The notes beneath the pieces were generated by a model that worked only from the letters and a program-made list of their open reading frames with translations, searched no databases and was not told the DNA's origin. A stretch of DNA of 64,000 bases from assembly GCF_019457635.1 (NCBI RefSeq), contig NZ_CP080412.1, positions 992,001 to 1,056,000 on the forward strand, in the 5' to 3' direction. The DNA comes from Shewanella mangrovisoli (lineage in GTDB: Bacteria; Pseudomonadota; Gammaproteobacteria; Enterobacterales; Shewanellaceae). The translations under genes and the position numbers were made by a program. Below, piece after piece: positions 9,910-19,064 of this stretch. How positions within the stretch are numbered: the stretch's first letter is position 1; each line of letters begins with the position of its first letter.

Positions 9910-11115
9910 TCATTCTACTCTTTGTTGGCTCATCTCAATGAGTCGACTATAGGTGCGGCGAAACTCAAAACAGAGGGCGCCGCCTTGGTAGAGTTCGCTC
10001 AGTGGCACGTCGCAACTTAGATATAAGCTCACCCCTTGATCGTATAACTCATCGATAAGGCTGATAAAACGCCGCGCTGGATCATCGTTAGCGGCATAGG
10101 ACAGTTGCCGCTCTCCCGTGGTGGCCGCTTGATTGTCGCCTGTGCCATCTTCAGTGCCGCGGGCGCGGATCCAGCCTTTTACTTCGCCTCCGAGTCTTGG
10201 CACATTGCTTAGCATTAACACCTTAAATCGGCTCGCAATTTCAATATAGTCGAGTTGCGAGCGCGGGCCATCGCACAGGGCATGAAAATCAAACCAAGCG
10301 ACCGAAGGCTGCTGGTCTTCAGCAGTGGCGCGCACGACGGGAATATCCCGCTGACAGATGCGCAGCGTACTGGCTTCAAGCAGGGGCGCGCCATGCGTCA
10401 GCGCCGTAAAAATGGCCTCGAAATCCAGTGCGCCAGTCAGGCCAATATTCTTTGAGGTGGCGGCAATGGCCTCTGCCGACGGTTCGTGATTCAAGGCGTG
10501 CAACCTGTGGTCTTGCTCGCCGTTCAGATGCAGCATTTGGGTATGGGCTTGGAGCAGGGCAATGCAGGGTAAAAATCTGTGTCTGGCGAGGCCATTTTCA
10601 TATAAGCGCTCGATGGGAATGTTGGATGTGGCGACTAGCACCACCCCTTGGGCAAACAAGGTTTCAAACAAACCGGCGAGGATCATGGCATCCCCTATGT
10701 CTGAGACAAAAAACTCATCGAAACAGAGCACCTTGCACTCCTGCGCTAGATTTTTTGCGATCAGCTTAAGCGGATCGCGCTGCCCTGCATGTTCCTTTAA
10801 GGCTTGGTGCACCCGCGCCATAAAGCGATGAAAGTGCAATCTAAGCTTTCCCTGTGGTGGCAGGGCATCGAAGAACAAATCCATAAGAAAGGTTTTACCC
10901 CGACCGACATCACCCCACAGATATAAGCCTTTGATTGGCTGAGCGTCTGTTCGACCAATAATCTGCTGATACAGCTTATCTAAGGCGAGCACCGCCTGTG
11001 CCTGCGCGGGATCCTCAATCAGCTCGGCGCCGATTTTGGCCTGATAAATGGCCAGAGGTGATTGGGGTGCGGTTGCCGTTGTGAGCGGGTTTAAGACCAT
11101 GGAATTTGTCATCAA
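9910..11115 (-). CDS. zapE: ZapE/AFG1-family P-loop ATPase
   Basis: 401 aa. It has a Walker A motif in YLWGDVGRGKTFLMDLFF (GDVGRGKT), Walker B-like LCFDEFFVSD, the sensor region VATSNIPIERLYENGL and a C-terminal CDVPLSELYQGG...FEFRRTYSRL segment, all typical of the AFG1/ZapE family. In E. coli, ZapE acts at the Z-ring during division. At 401 aa it is slightly longer than the common ~375 aa form, so it may be a second paralogue. Start chosen at 11115, with a second Met next to it. It is divergent from the bactofilin gene. Confidence 0.85.
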   Translation of the reverse strand: MMTNSMVLNPLTTATAPQSPLAIYQAKIGAELIEDPAQAQAVLALDKLYQQIIGRTDAQPIKGLYLWGDVGRGKTFLMDLFFDALPPQGKLRLHFHRFMARVHQALKEHAGQRDPLKLIAKNLAQECKVLCFDEFFVSDIGDAMILAGLFETLFAQGVVLVATSNIPIERLYENGLARHRFLPCIALLQAHTQMLHLNGEQDHRLHALNHEPSAEAIAATSKNIGLTGALDFEAIFTALTHGAPLLEASTLRICQRDIPVVRATAEDQQPSVAWFDFHALCDGPRSQLDYIEIASRFKVLMLSNVPRLGGEVKGWIRARGTEDGTGDNQAATTGERQLSYAANDDPARRFISLIDELYDQGVSLYLSCDVPLSELYQGGALCFEFRRTYSRLIEMSQQRVE

Positions 11116-11341
11116 TTGAGCCAGTGTTATCCCTTTGCGGCAGTAAGCTAGGGCTTATTTTGTGTGAGGTGCTAAGCCTAAGTCTGCTGAAAAACCTTGC
11201 CAGCCTAACACAGTTAATTAGCGGACTAAAATCTTACCTAAAACCGACTCAAGTTAAATATCAAAGGAATCCAATGCTTTATTCTTCAGGTATTTTCACT
11301 TAACATCTTTTTCACAAAAATAATGAGATGGAATTAAACCT

Positions 11342-12184
11342 ATGGGTAGCAAAGGTAATGGTGTCACTTTTATCAGTGCCTCAACCTCCATTGAGGGCGA
11401 GATGCAACTGGCGGGCACGGCATTAGTTGCGGGGAAATTAGCGGGAAATATCCGCTGCGCCGGACAGATTAAAATCGAGCTTGGTGGCGAAGTTTCGGGT
11501 GAGCTCAGCTGTGATGAACTGAAAGTCTGCGGAGTTTTTCGCGGCAAGGTGCGTTGCAATAAATTAGTGATTGTCAGCTCTGGCACGGTCGAGGGCGAAG
11601 TGCTTAGCCACCAATTAGAAATTTATGAGGGCGGGCAGTTTATCGGTCAGCGTGTTATCGGCCAAGAGTTGGAACACCTACCCGAGCTATTGCAAACCTT
11701 AGCGCCAGAAAGCACAGCCCAAAATACTAAAACCGCTCAGACCAACGCCTTATATGCTCGGGATAATCAGCCGGGGGCGCGCAAATGGTTACCCTATGGC
11801 GCCGCGGCCGCCGCCGTTATTGTGCTGGTCAGTGTCATAACACCAGCAAAGTTAACTACTTGGCTAAGCACCCTTGGTCAACCAGCGGCCATTACAGCAA
11901 ATACTGCGCAGGGGGATGCCCTGAATAGTGAAACTCTGCTGCCATCCCCCGTGAAAGATGACTCGCTCGCCAAGGATAGCGCTGTAGCAAGCGATAACGA
12001 CACACAAACGGCTTCAGCCATGGCATTGGATAGCCATGATGGCAGTAATCCAGAACATCCAAGCGAAGGGCATCCTGATATGGAATCTGGCGCCGCCATG
12101 GAAGACTTAGCGCAAATGGAGCAAGGCCATGCCCAGATGTTACAACAGGGCACTGCGAGCGATGTACCTAGCGGTAAACTCTAA
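11342..12184 (+). CDS. Bactofilin-domain membrane protein with acidic Met/His-rich tail
   Basis: 280 aa. Residues ~8-105 are a bactofilin (DUF583) beta-helix: repeating short strands such as STSIEGEMQLAGTALVAGKL and CAGQIKIELGGEVSGEL. Bactofilins polymerise into cytoskeletal scaffolds. After a linker there is one membrane segment (~150-168, LPYGAAAAAVIVLVSVI). A 110-residue tail follows, rich in Asp, Ser, Met and His (for example SEGHPDMESGAAMEDLAQME), probably periplasmic. Most bactofilins are short and lack such a tail. It is divergent from zapE, so a shape or division role is plausible but inferred. Confidence 0.8.
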   Translation: MGSKGNGVTFISASTSIEGEMQLAGTALVAGKLAGNIRCAGQIKIELGGEVSGELSCDELKVCGVFRGKVRCNKLVIVSSGTVEGEVLSHQLEIYEGGQFIGQRVIGQELEHLPELLQTLAPESTAQNTKTAQTNALYARDNQPGARKWLPYGAAAAAVIVLVSVITPAKLTTWLSTLGQPAAITANTAQGDALNSETLLPSPVKDDSLAKDSAVASDNDTQTASAMALDSHDGSNPEHPSEGHPDMESGAAMEDLAQMEQGHAQMLQQGTASDVPSGKL

Positions 12185-12189
12185 AAAAA

Positions 12190-13728
12190 TTAATCGTTTA
12201 CTTTGACCACCTCTAGCTGCCAGCCCGGCAGCTTGTGGGTGAGGTCGGCCGTTATCCTATCGACATCCCCCCGTAAAATCACCAAAGGTTCGCCGCTAAA
12301 GGCTTGCTGAGTTAATTGCTGTAACTGAGCGGGCGTCAGATCCTGCAGCTTTACATTCATAGCTTGGTTCGACAGGGGATCTAATCCCAACACCAGTTGA
12401 TGAATAAACTGGGTTTCACGCTGGCTGGGATTGTCTTGCGTTAACAGCGCTTCACCAATCAGATAGGTTTTAAGGGCGGCAATTTCCCCTTCGCTCGCGG
12501 GCGTCGAGGCCAGAAGGTTGAGATGATCTAAAATCCCCACCACAAAGGCGCCCGTGTGCTCTATCGCCGTACTGCCATAAAACTTAATGCTGGTGGCGAG
12601 CGGCGCATTAGCGCATTGGCCGTAAATGCCATAGGTTAAGCCCCGCTGTTCACGTAAGTCGTAATAGAGCCGGCCCGAAAAACTGCGTCCCAAGATGGCG
12701 GCTAAACTGCGGCAAGCGAGTGGAATATCTTGTGCTGATAAGTGTTTATCGTCGAGGGCATAACCAATTCGTACCTGAGTTTGTACGCTGCCCGGCGCAT
12801 CAATCAGATAGATAGTGTGGGACTGCTTTATCGACGAAGTCGCTCGATTAAGCGGCTTTGCTTTAGTTGATGCCGTGGGCAAGCTTAAGTCGGTGTTACC
12901 CTGCCACAGGGCGAGGCTTTGCTTGAGGTCAAACTCGGCTTCTTCAGCCTCTGTGCCTTCTAAAAACAGGTGCCACTTTGCTTGGGCAAATGTGCGCTGC
13001 TGCAATTGCGATAGTTCACTTAAGGTGAGTGAGTCGTACAGTGCCTGATTATTGATGCTCTGATTATAGGGGTGTGCCGCCCCTAGGAGTTTATCGCGCC
13101 AGACTTTATCAATTTCGGCGCCACTAAAGGCATTCAAGTGCTTATTGAGTTTCAATTGGCGGCGGATATTGTCGATATCGACCGCTGCCACGGCATGTTC
13201 GCTAAACGCATCGGCTTGCCAAAATTGTATCAATAGGCGATAGAGATGATTAACCGGCACGGGGCAGGCTAGGCTCAAATTGATACTGTGCAGGGTCACG
13301 CGAGTCTCGAAGGTTTCAAGGCAGGCATCGGGTTGGTTTAGCGCCAGACTAAGGGCTTTCTCCTGCAGGGCGAACTGTAAAATATCCGGATTTTCGAAGG
13401 GTTTGCTGGGGCTGATGGCGACGAGGCTCACCCTATTACTCAGGCCTTGGCTGCTGTGTGCTCTGTGGAGCTGGTAGGGGAGTGTTAGGCCATCGGGCAC
13501 CACATCGTTAAACACCGGTTCAGTGGGGAGGTGGATCAGCCCCACCTCCGATAGCTGAGTATGGGTATCGAAGCTTGCCAAACTGGGCGCTTGGGTGGCG
13601 GTAAAGTTCAGCTGGGTCTGTTGGCAAGCCATTAGCGTGATACCGAAAAGGCCAAGGCTCATGGCTTTTAGGCCTTTAAGGAGAGTTGGCGCTATTGCCA
13701 ATCTACTGAATGGAATCGTTTTTATCAT
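12190..13728 (-). CDS. M16-family peptidase homologue, lipoprotein, apparently without zinc site
   Basis: 512 aa. The start at 13728 is fixed by an ATGA overlap with the upstream gene. The N-terminus carries a signal ending in a lipobox-like LMAC, so it is probably a lipoprotein. The middle and C-terminal parts have M16 C-domain features (DLREQRGLTYGIYGQCANAP, with the R-GL-Y signature). No HxxEH zinc motif is present. It is probably the non-catalytic partner of the neighbouring M16 peptidase, as in known heterodimeric M16B pairs. Confidence 0.85.
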   Translation of the reverse strand: MIKTIPFSRLAIAPTLLKGLKAMSLGLFGITLMACQQTQLNFTATQAPSLASFDTHTQLSEVGLIHLPTEPVFNDVVPDGLTLPYQLHRAHSSQGLSNRVSLVAISPSKPFENPDILQFALQEKALSLALNQPDACLETFETRVTLHSINLSLACPVPVNHLYRLLIQFWQADAFSEHAVAAVDIDNIRRQLKLNKHLNAFSGAEIDKVWRDKLLGAAHPYNQSINNQALYDSLTLSELSQLQQRTFAQAKWHLFLEGTEAEEAEFDLKQSLALWQGNTDLSLPTASTKAKPLNRATSSIKQSHTIYLIDAPGSVQTQVRIGYALDDKHLSAQDIPLACRSLAAILGRSFSGRLYYDLREQRGLTYGIYGQCANAPLATSIKFYGSTAIEHTGAFVVGILDHLNLLASTPASEGEIAALKTYLIGEALLTQDNPSQRETQFIHQLVLGLDPLSNQAMNVKLQDLTPAQLQQLTQQAFSGEPLVILRGDVDRITADLTHKLPGWQLEVVKVND

Positions 13729-15140
13729 AGTACCGCGTCCTCAAGGCTATCGCTCACACTCGATGGCAGCCACTCCAGCAAAGTCTTGCCAACGCGGATA
13801 TACCAAGGCGGCAAGAGGTCAACCCTGACCATATTGTTGGTAAAGTAGAGCGTGGCAACCCGTTGAAGATCTTCTGTCGTTACAGAGTTAATCCGTTGCC
13901 ATTGGGCCGTTAAGGGATGCCTTTGGTCTTGTTTCGCCGTGGCGGATAGCAGAGTGGCGAGCGATTGAGTGTTATCGAGCTGCGCTAACTGATTGTTCAG
14001 CCAAGTTTGTTTGAGTTGGCACAGTTCAGCGTCACTCAATGGCGTCTGCTGCACTTTGGCAACCACGCCTAAAACCTTTTCCGTTAACTCATCGAGGGAG
14101 GTTTTGGCCCTAGGCACTAAGACCAGATTGGTTATGCCATGATTTTCCAGCTCAAAGGGCAGTGAATAACTCAACATTTGCGCCGGGTCGTGCTGGCTAA
14201 TTTGCGCTATGGCACTGCGGGTATTTTGGAATAAATAGCCTTCGAGCAGGCGAATAGCGGCAGCGTCGGGATGATTTTTACCCACAGTATGCCAGGCGAG
14301 CAGTAAGCCAGGCCAAGGACCACGCTCATCGATAAGCTCTGCATGCACGGGCTTAGGCGTGATTTTCAGCTCATCAAATTCGGTTATGGGCTGATCAGGC
14401 GTGGGCCAAGCATTAAAGTGTTGTGCTATAAGCGACTTAACGTCGGAGGGAAGCTTGCCGACTAAGGATAATTGCATCGCATCGGGGCGATAATGAGCGC
14501 GGTGAAAGGCGATTAAACGCTCGGGACTCGCCTCGGTAATATCCTCACGACTGCCAATAATACCGTGGCCGTAGGGCGTATCCTTCACCTGCTCTAGCAG
14601 AAACTCCATCGCACTGCGCACATAGGGCTGGTTATCTATGGTTTGCGCCATTTCTTGGAGCACGGTTTCCTGCTGATTTTTTACCGTAGTCTCGTTCAAA
14701 TCGGGGCGAATAAAACGATCGGCCTCGAGGAACAACCCCAAACTTAGAGCTTGGCTTGGTAGAGTGACGTAATAATTGGTGTAATCGAAGTGGGTGCTGG
14801 CATTAAAACGCGCCCCAAGGGCACTTAACTGCTGGGCATAACTGTCGCCGGGAGCATGCTCGCTGCCCTTGAAGAGCATGTGCTCGAATAAGTGCGCATA
14901 GCCAGTTTGGCCCTTGGCCTCATTGCGCGCGCCGACATTAAATTGGCTGGCAATGGTCAAGGTATGTTTATCCGCTTGCGGCAAGAGGTGCACAGTGAGG
15001 CCATTGGCTAAAGTGTAAGTCTCAATTTGCGACTCGAGTTGATACAGGCGCTCGGCGCCCGTTATCTGGCACTGCGCCTTAAGCGAAGGGCTAAGCAACG
15101 CGATAACTAGGCCGAAATAACCGCTAAGGTATGGTCTCAT
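13725..15140 (-). CDS. M16-family zinc metallopeptidase (pitrilysin/processing-peptidase type), periplasmic
   Basis: 471 aa with an N-terminal signal peptide (ending near SLKAQ). The inverted zinc motif HLFEH is at residues 83-87 (HxxEH), and Glu163 lies 76 residues later, matching the HxxEH-X(74-76)-E family rule. The segment NVGARNEAKGQTGYAHLFEHM is typical of M16B. It should cut peptides in the periplasm. It is first in a two-gene unit with the inactive-looking M16 lipoprotein, overlapping by 4 bp (ATGA), which suggests coupled translation and a heterodimer. Confidence 0.92.
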   Translation of the reverse strand: MRPYLSGYFGLVIALLSPSLKAQCQITGAERLYQLESQIETYTLANGLTVHLLPQADKHTLTIASQFNVGARNEAKGQTGYAHLFEHMLFKGSEHAPGDSYAQQLSALGARFNASTHFDYTNYYVTLPSQALSLGLFLEADRFIRPDLNETTVKNQQETVLQEMAQTIDNQPYVRSAMEFLLEQVKDTPYGHGIIGSREDITEASPERLIAFHRAHYRPDAMQLSLVGKLPSDVKSLIAQHFNAWPTPDQPITEFDELKITPKPVHAELIDERGPWPGLLLAWHTVGKNHPDAAAIRLLEGYLFQNTRSAIAQISQHDPAQMLSYSLPFELENHGITNLVLVPRAKTSLDELTEKVLGVVAKVQQTPLSDAELCQLKQTWLNNQLAQLDNTQSLATLLSATAKQDQRHPLTAQWQRINSVTTEDLQRVATLYFTNNMVRVDLLPPWYIRVGKTLLEWLPSSVSDSLEDAVL

Positions 15141-15302
15141 TTAGCATCCTATCTAAATTACCCGCTGAAGGCTTTCATCTGTGTGCTTGTGTGAGCAGCT
15201 TAGCCCACTCCTCTGATTTCATCTAAATCAGTTGAATAGCATTCAGTTTTTTAAAAGAACTGCTATGATGGCACAGTTCTTTTTCTGGCATAAGTACAAG
15301 AT

Positions 15303-16130
15303 ATGGTAAGCAGATCTCCGTTCGAATCCTTTCAGTGGAAAAGCGATATTTTTAACTGTGAAAGCACTGATATCGATAATTTTTATCTACAGCTTGAGCA
15401 GGAAATGTCCCGTTTGGGGATGGTTGAGAAAAAACTCGGTGAAGTCGGCAAGTACAGCGTCAGTCTGTATCAATCTCCCGCCGCCAAATCTGGCTTACCT
15501 TCGTTATTGATCAGCGCAGGGTTTCACGGTGAAGAATCGGCTGGCCCTTGGGGCTTACTGCACTTTTTAAGTGAGGCATCGGCCGATTTATTTGAACGGG
15601 TGAATTTGAGCATTCTGCCTCTGGTGAACCCAACCGGCTTTAAGCGTGGCCACAGATTTAACAAGTTTGGTGAAAACCCTAACCGTGGCTTCGTGTTTGA
15701 AAACGGTAAACCTAAGGCCAACGAGAGCACCTCGGTGGAAGGTAAGCTGCTGTTGGATCATGCGCAATTACTCATCGCGGCGAGCCGTGACGGTATTTTA
15801 ACCTGCCATGAGGACGTGCTGAGCCGTGAGGCTTATGTGTATTCCTTCGAGCCAAGCCAAGTGCCGGGACGTTTTAGTCTCGATTTACGCGATACCTTAG
15901 GGGGCTATTTCCCTATCGCCGCTGATGGTGAGATTGATGGTTGCCCTGTTAAAGATGGCTTGATTTTCAATCACTTCGATACTTCATTTGAGGCGTGTTT
16001 AGTGCGTAGCGGCGCGCGTGTCGGTGCCTGTACCGAAACCCCTGCACTGCAAAACTTCGACCAACGTATTTTGGCAAATAGCGCGGCAATGACCCATTTC
16101 TTGGCCCTTTGCGCACCATTATGCGATTGA
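15303..16130 (+). CDS. M14-family zinc carboxypeptidase-like peptidase
   Basis: 275 aa, without an obvious signal peptide. The zinc site reads FHGEES (HxxE), with a third ligand in the following part (LTCHED) and a catalytic Glu in ACTETPA, as in M14 peptidases and the related AstE/aspartoacylase group. PLVNPTGFKRGHRFN and GENPNRGF fit M14 substrate-binding loops (NPNR). It probably removes C-terminal residues from peptides, or deacylates a small amide. It is divergent from the M16 pair and ends at a strong terminator. Confidence 0.85.
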   Translation: MVSRSPFESFQWKSDIFNCESTDIDNFYLQLEQEMSRLGMVEKKLGEVGKYSVSLYQSPAAKSGLPSLLISAGFHGEESAGPWGLLHFLSEASADLFERVNLSILPLVNPTGFKRGHRFNKFGENPNRGFVFENGKPKANESTSVEGKLLLDHAQLLIAASRDGILTCHEDVLSREAYVYSFEPSQVPGRFSLDLRDTLGGYFPIAADGEIDGCPVKDGLIFNHFDTSFEACLVRSGARVGACTETPALQNFDQRILANSAAMTHFLALCAPLCD

Positions 16131-16157
16131 GCCGATAGGTTTTATTTCGATTGAAAC

Positions 16158-16185
16158 AAAAATACCCGCCTAGGCGGGTATTTTT
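16158..16185. terminator. Bidirectional intrinsic terminator
   Basis: Perfect palindromic stem ATACCCGCC / GGCGGGTAT flanked by A5 and T5. It lies between convergent genes, so it can serve the M14 peptidase gene (+) and the L,D-transpeptidase gene (-). Confidence 0.92.
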
Positions 16186-16229
16186 ATGGGCGCAGCGGCA
16201 TCAACCGCTGCAATCTATTACTTTGCCGA

Positions 16230-17144
16230 TTATTGATTAATAATCGTTGGCACGCCTGTACGCTCATCGAGCAGCTTTTTAATCACTGCTGAATCGGTAT
16301 CGGCCTTGGCAATAAACTTAGCGATATCTTTCGGTAAGGTCAGAGAGACGGGCTCTTCTGATTCAAACTCGGCAATGGTGCGTGACAGTGGCTGGTGCAC
16401 GGCTAAGTAGCGCTTACCATCTGGCTCTTCGGTCGCTTTAATCGGTTGGTTCACAAATTGTACTCGGGTACCCACTGGAACCGTTTTGAATAAGTGTTCA
16501 ATGTCATCGTGGCGTAAACGTACGCAGCCTTGGCTGACACGTAAACCAATACCGAAGCTGGCGTTGGTGCCATGGATGGCATACAAGTTACCAATGTAGA
16601 GCGCGTAGAGTCCCATTGGGTTATCGGGACCGGCTGGCCAAACCGCAGGCAGAATTTCGCCCCTTGCGGCATATTCTTTACGAATACGTGGGGTTGGTGT
16701 CCAAGTTGGGTTAGCGCGTTTACGTTGAACACTGGTGACCCAGTTTTCAGGGGTATCTTTACCAATTTGACCAATACCAATAGGCAGCACTTCAACGGTG
16801 TTCTTACCTTTTGGATAGTAATACAGGCGCATTTCGGCAACGTTGATCACTATGCCTTCACGCGGTGCATTGGGCAGAATGAGCTGTTGAGGAATTAATA
16901 GCTTGCTGCCTGGAGTAGGTAGGAAAGGATCCACACCAGGGTTTGCTTCCAGCAAGTTGCTTAGACCGAGTTGGAATTTAGCGGCAACATCTTCGAGGGT
17001 GTGTTTACCCTCTGGCACTGTGTAATACAGGTTCTCGCCAACTAACCGACTCTTCGAAGACGGTAAAGGGTATTCCGTTGCTAAAGCGGAAAGACTCGGA
17101 AAAACCAGAGTCAATAATAAAGCTGTGGTGCGAAGCATACTCAT
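16230..17144 (-). CDS. LysM L,D-transpeptidase (ErfK/YbiS/YcfS/YnhG family)
   Basis: 304 aa, exported: signal peptide cleaved after SALA (about residue 22). A LysM-like peptidoglycan-binding motif spans ~40-88 ([18 protein letters not shown]). The YkuD catalytic domain (~97-235) has His191 in HGTNASFG and the nucleophile Cys207 in SQGCVRL. It should form 3-3 peptidoglycan crosslinks or attach Braun-type lipoprotein. The C-terminal ~70 residues are an extension seen in the ErfK group. Monocistronic, with the shared terminator just downstream. Confidence 0.94.
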   Translation of the reverse strand: MSMLRTTALLLTLVFPSLSALATEYPLPSSKSRLVGENLYYTVPEGKHTLEDVAAKFQLGLSNLLEANPGVDPFLPTPGSKLLIPQQLILPNAPREGIVINVAEMRLYYYPKGKNTVEVLPIGIGQIGKDTPENWVTSVQRKRANPTWTPTPRIRKEYAARGEILPAVWPAGPDNPMGLYALYIGNLYAIHGTNASFGIGLRVSQGCVRLRHDDIEHLFKTVPVGTRVQFVNQPIKATEEPDGKRYLAVHQPLSRTIAEFESEEPVSLTLPKDIAKFIAKADTDSAVIKKLLDERTGVPTIINQ

Positions 17145-17315
17145 AAGCGGATACTACGATTCCTGTTAATAAAATAACCTGTTTTACGCGGCTTTTTCTC
17201 CCTAAAACAGGGCGGCAAATTGTCGGGCAAAGTGCACTGGCGCGCGAAGCTCGCATCCTTCCTTATTTTGGCCATTATTTCAACTGAAATATGATCCGTA
17301 CGGCGTATTTATCAC

Positions 17316-18872
17316 TTATTTTAGCCTTAAGCGTTTTGCGAGGCGATGCAGATTGCCAGGGTCGAGTCCTAAGGCTCTGGCCGAGGCGGCCCAATTGCCG
17401 TTTTGCGCCGTGAGCACTTGTTTGATGTAGTCACGCTGAAAGGCGTCGGTCGCTAGGGCTAAACTGACACCTTCCAACGGGCGAAGCTGCATATCGTTTA
17501 CGCTTAAGCTTGCCGATGCGTTTGTCTCTACAGGGCTTTGTTTAAACGGTAAATCAAAATGTTGTGGTGCTATGGTGCAGCAGCCATCCTGTGCCGACAC
17601 TCGCGCCAGTACGGTTGCCCTATGAATGGCGTGCTCTAGTTCGCGCACATTGCCCGGCCAAGTATATTGATTGAGCAAGATTAAGCTACTGGGGCTGAAG
17701 TTAAGCTGCTTCATCCCGAGTTTTTGCCGATATCGCTCGGCGAAGAATCCACTCAACAAGGTGATGTCCTGCTCGCGCTCCCGCAGGGGCGGCACCAGCA
17801 GGGGAAACACACTCAACCTATGGTAAAGATCGGCCCTAAAACGGCCAGCCAGCACTTCTGTCTTCAGATCCTTATTGGTGGCGGCAATGATACGCACATC
17901 GACTTTAAGACTGCGATCATCCCCCACTTTTTGAATATCGCCATATTGTAAGACCCGCAGCAACTTGGCCTGAAGCGTGAGCGGAAGCTCGCCAATCTCG
18001 TCTAGAAAGAGTGTGCCCTTATCGGCCATTTCAAACTTGCCACTGCGATGGCTGATGGCACCGGTAAATGCGCCTTTAATATGGCCAAAGAGTTCACTCT
18101 CGGCAACCGATTCAGGAAGCGCCGCGCAATTGAGATAAACCAAGGGTTTGTGCTGTCTCGCGGATTTTTGATGGATTGCCTGGGCGACTAACTCTTTGCC
18201 CGTTCCTGTTTCGCCTAAAATCAGTACGTTAAGGTCACTATGGGCAACGACTTCAATCTCACGATTCAAGCTTTGCATCTGGGGCGAGTTACCGATGATT
18301 TCGGCATCGTGGTTAAGGTTCGGGCTTTTTTCCTGCACATGGGTCGAGTGGCTATTGAGTGCCATGCGCTCCAGTTTTTCAACCAGCAGGGCGTTGCTTA
18401 AGGATGCAGCGGCAATCGCACTTAAGCTGCGCAGCTCAGTATTGCTGAATTGGTCGAATTGTAGGGGATTAAAGGCATCGATAGTCACGGCGCCGATAAG
18501 CTGTTCGTCGGCAAATAAGGGCAGTCCGATACAGGCATGAACCTTCAATGCCCCGGTTTGATTGGGGATCAAGCCATCGTAGGGATCGGCAAGTTCACTG
18601 TCGGCGGGAAAGCGCACTATATCGCCCGCCCGGGCAATGGCCTCAAGCCTTGGATGTTCATTCAGGATAAAGCGTCTGCCGAGCACATCCTCGTTCAAAC
18701 CGTCGATAGCCAGCGGGGTAAAATAGTGTCCATGGAAGGTCAGTAGCGCTGCCGCGTCACAGTGCAGGTTAGCTCTCACCGTATCGAGCAAGCGTGAGAA
18801 GCGGTCCCTGTGGGCTAAACCTGAGGTAATGTCCAGTGCGATACGGGTAAGGTCGGTTTGACTAAGGGCCAT
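17316..18872 (-). CDS. norR: NorR, nitric-oxide-responsive sigma-54 activator
   Basis: 518 aa. The N-terminal GAF domain (~20-160) binds non-haem iron in NorR, and the ligand region DPYDG (96-100) and ACIGLP are present. The AAA+ domain has Walker A GETGTGKE (220-227) and the sigma-54-contact loop GAFTGA (267-272). A Fis-type helix-turn-helix closes the protein ([23 protein letters not shown] region). NO binding to the GAF iron relieves inhibition of the ATPase, switching on NO-reductase genes. It lies downstream of norB on the same strand; matching NorR-type sites lie upstream of norB. Confidence 0.96.
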   Translation of the reverse strand: MALSQTDLTRIALDITSGLAHRDRFSRLLDTVRANLHCDAAALLTFHGHYFTPLAIDGLNEDVLGRRFILNEHPRLEAIARAGDIVRFPADSELADPYDGLIPNQTGALKVHACIGLPLFADEQLIGAVTIDAFNPLQFDQFSNTELRSLSAIAAASLSNALLVEKLERMALNSHSTHVQEKSPNLNHDAEIIGNSPQMQSLNREIEVVAHSDLNVLILGETGTGKELVAQAIHQKSARQHKPLVYLNCAALPESVAESELFGHIKGAFTGAISHRSGKFEMADKGTLFLDEIGELPLTLQAKLLRVLQYGDIQKVGDDRSLKVDVRIIAATNKDLKTEVLAGRFRADLYHRLSVFPLLVPPLREREQDITLLSGFFAERYRQKLGMKQLNFSPSSLILLNQYTWPGNVRELEHAIHRATVLARVSAQDGCCTIAPQHFDLPFKQSPVETNASASLSVNDMQLRPLEGVSLALATDAFQRDYIKQVLTAQNGNWAASARALGLDPGNLHRLAKRLRLK

Positions 18873-19016
18873 AAAAACTCCAGCAGCGAGGTTCCCCTGA
18901 TTTATAGCATTGATTGTTATATTGACACAGGTTATTTAGACACTGCTAACCGTTATTGTGGTATGGCTATAAAAGCGTGGTAAACGATAAACGGCGCAGG
19001 CCATCAAACTAAGCAA

Positions 19017-19041
19017 CCAAGGTGCCTAAACGACACCTTGG
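19017..19041 (-). terminator. Hairpin downstream of norB, weak terminator
   Basis: Perfect 8-bp stem CCAAGGTG / CACCTTGG with a 9-nt loop, between norB and norR. It lacks a good T-tract on the minus strand, so it may attenuate or stabilise the mRNA 3' end rather than fully terminate. Confidence 0.5.
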
Positions 19042-19064
19042 TCAGATCGGATTAATCGCTGTCG

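Noticed and set aside
18931..18941. GT-N7-AC motif upstream of norR, possible NorR autoregulation
   Set aside because: A single match to such a loose motif is expected by chance, unlike the three clustered copies before norB.
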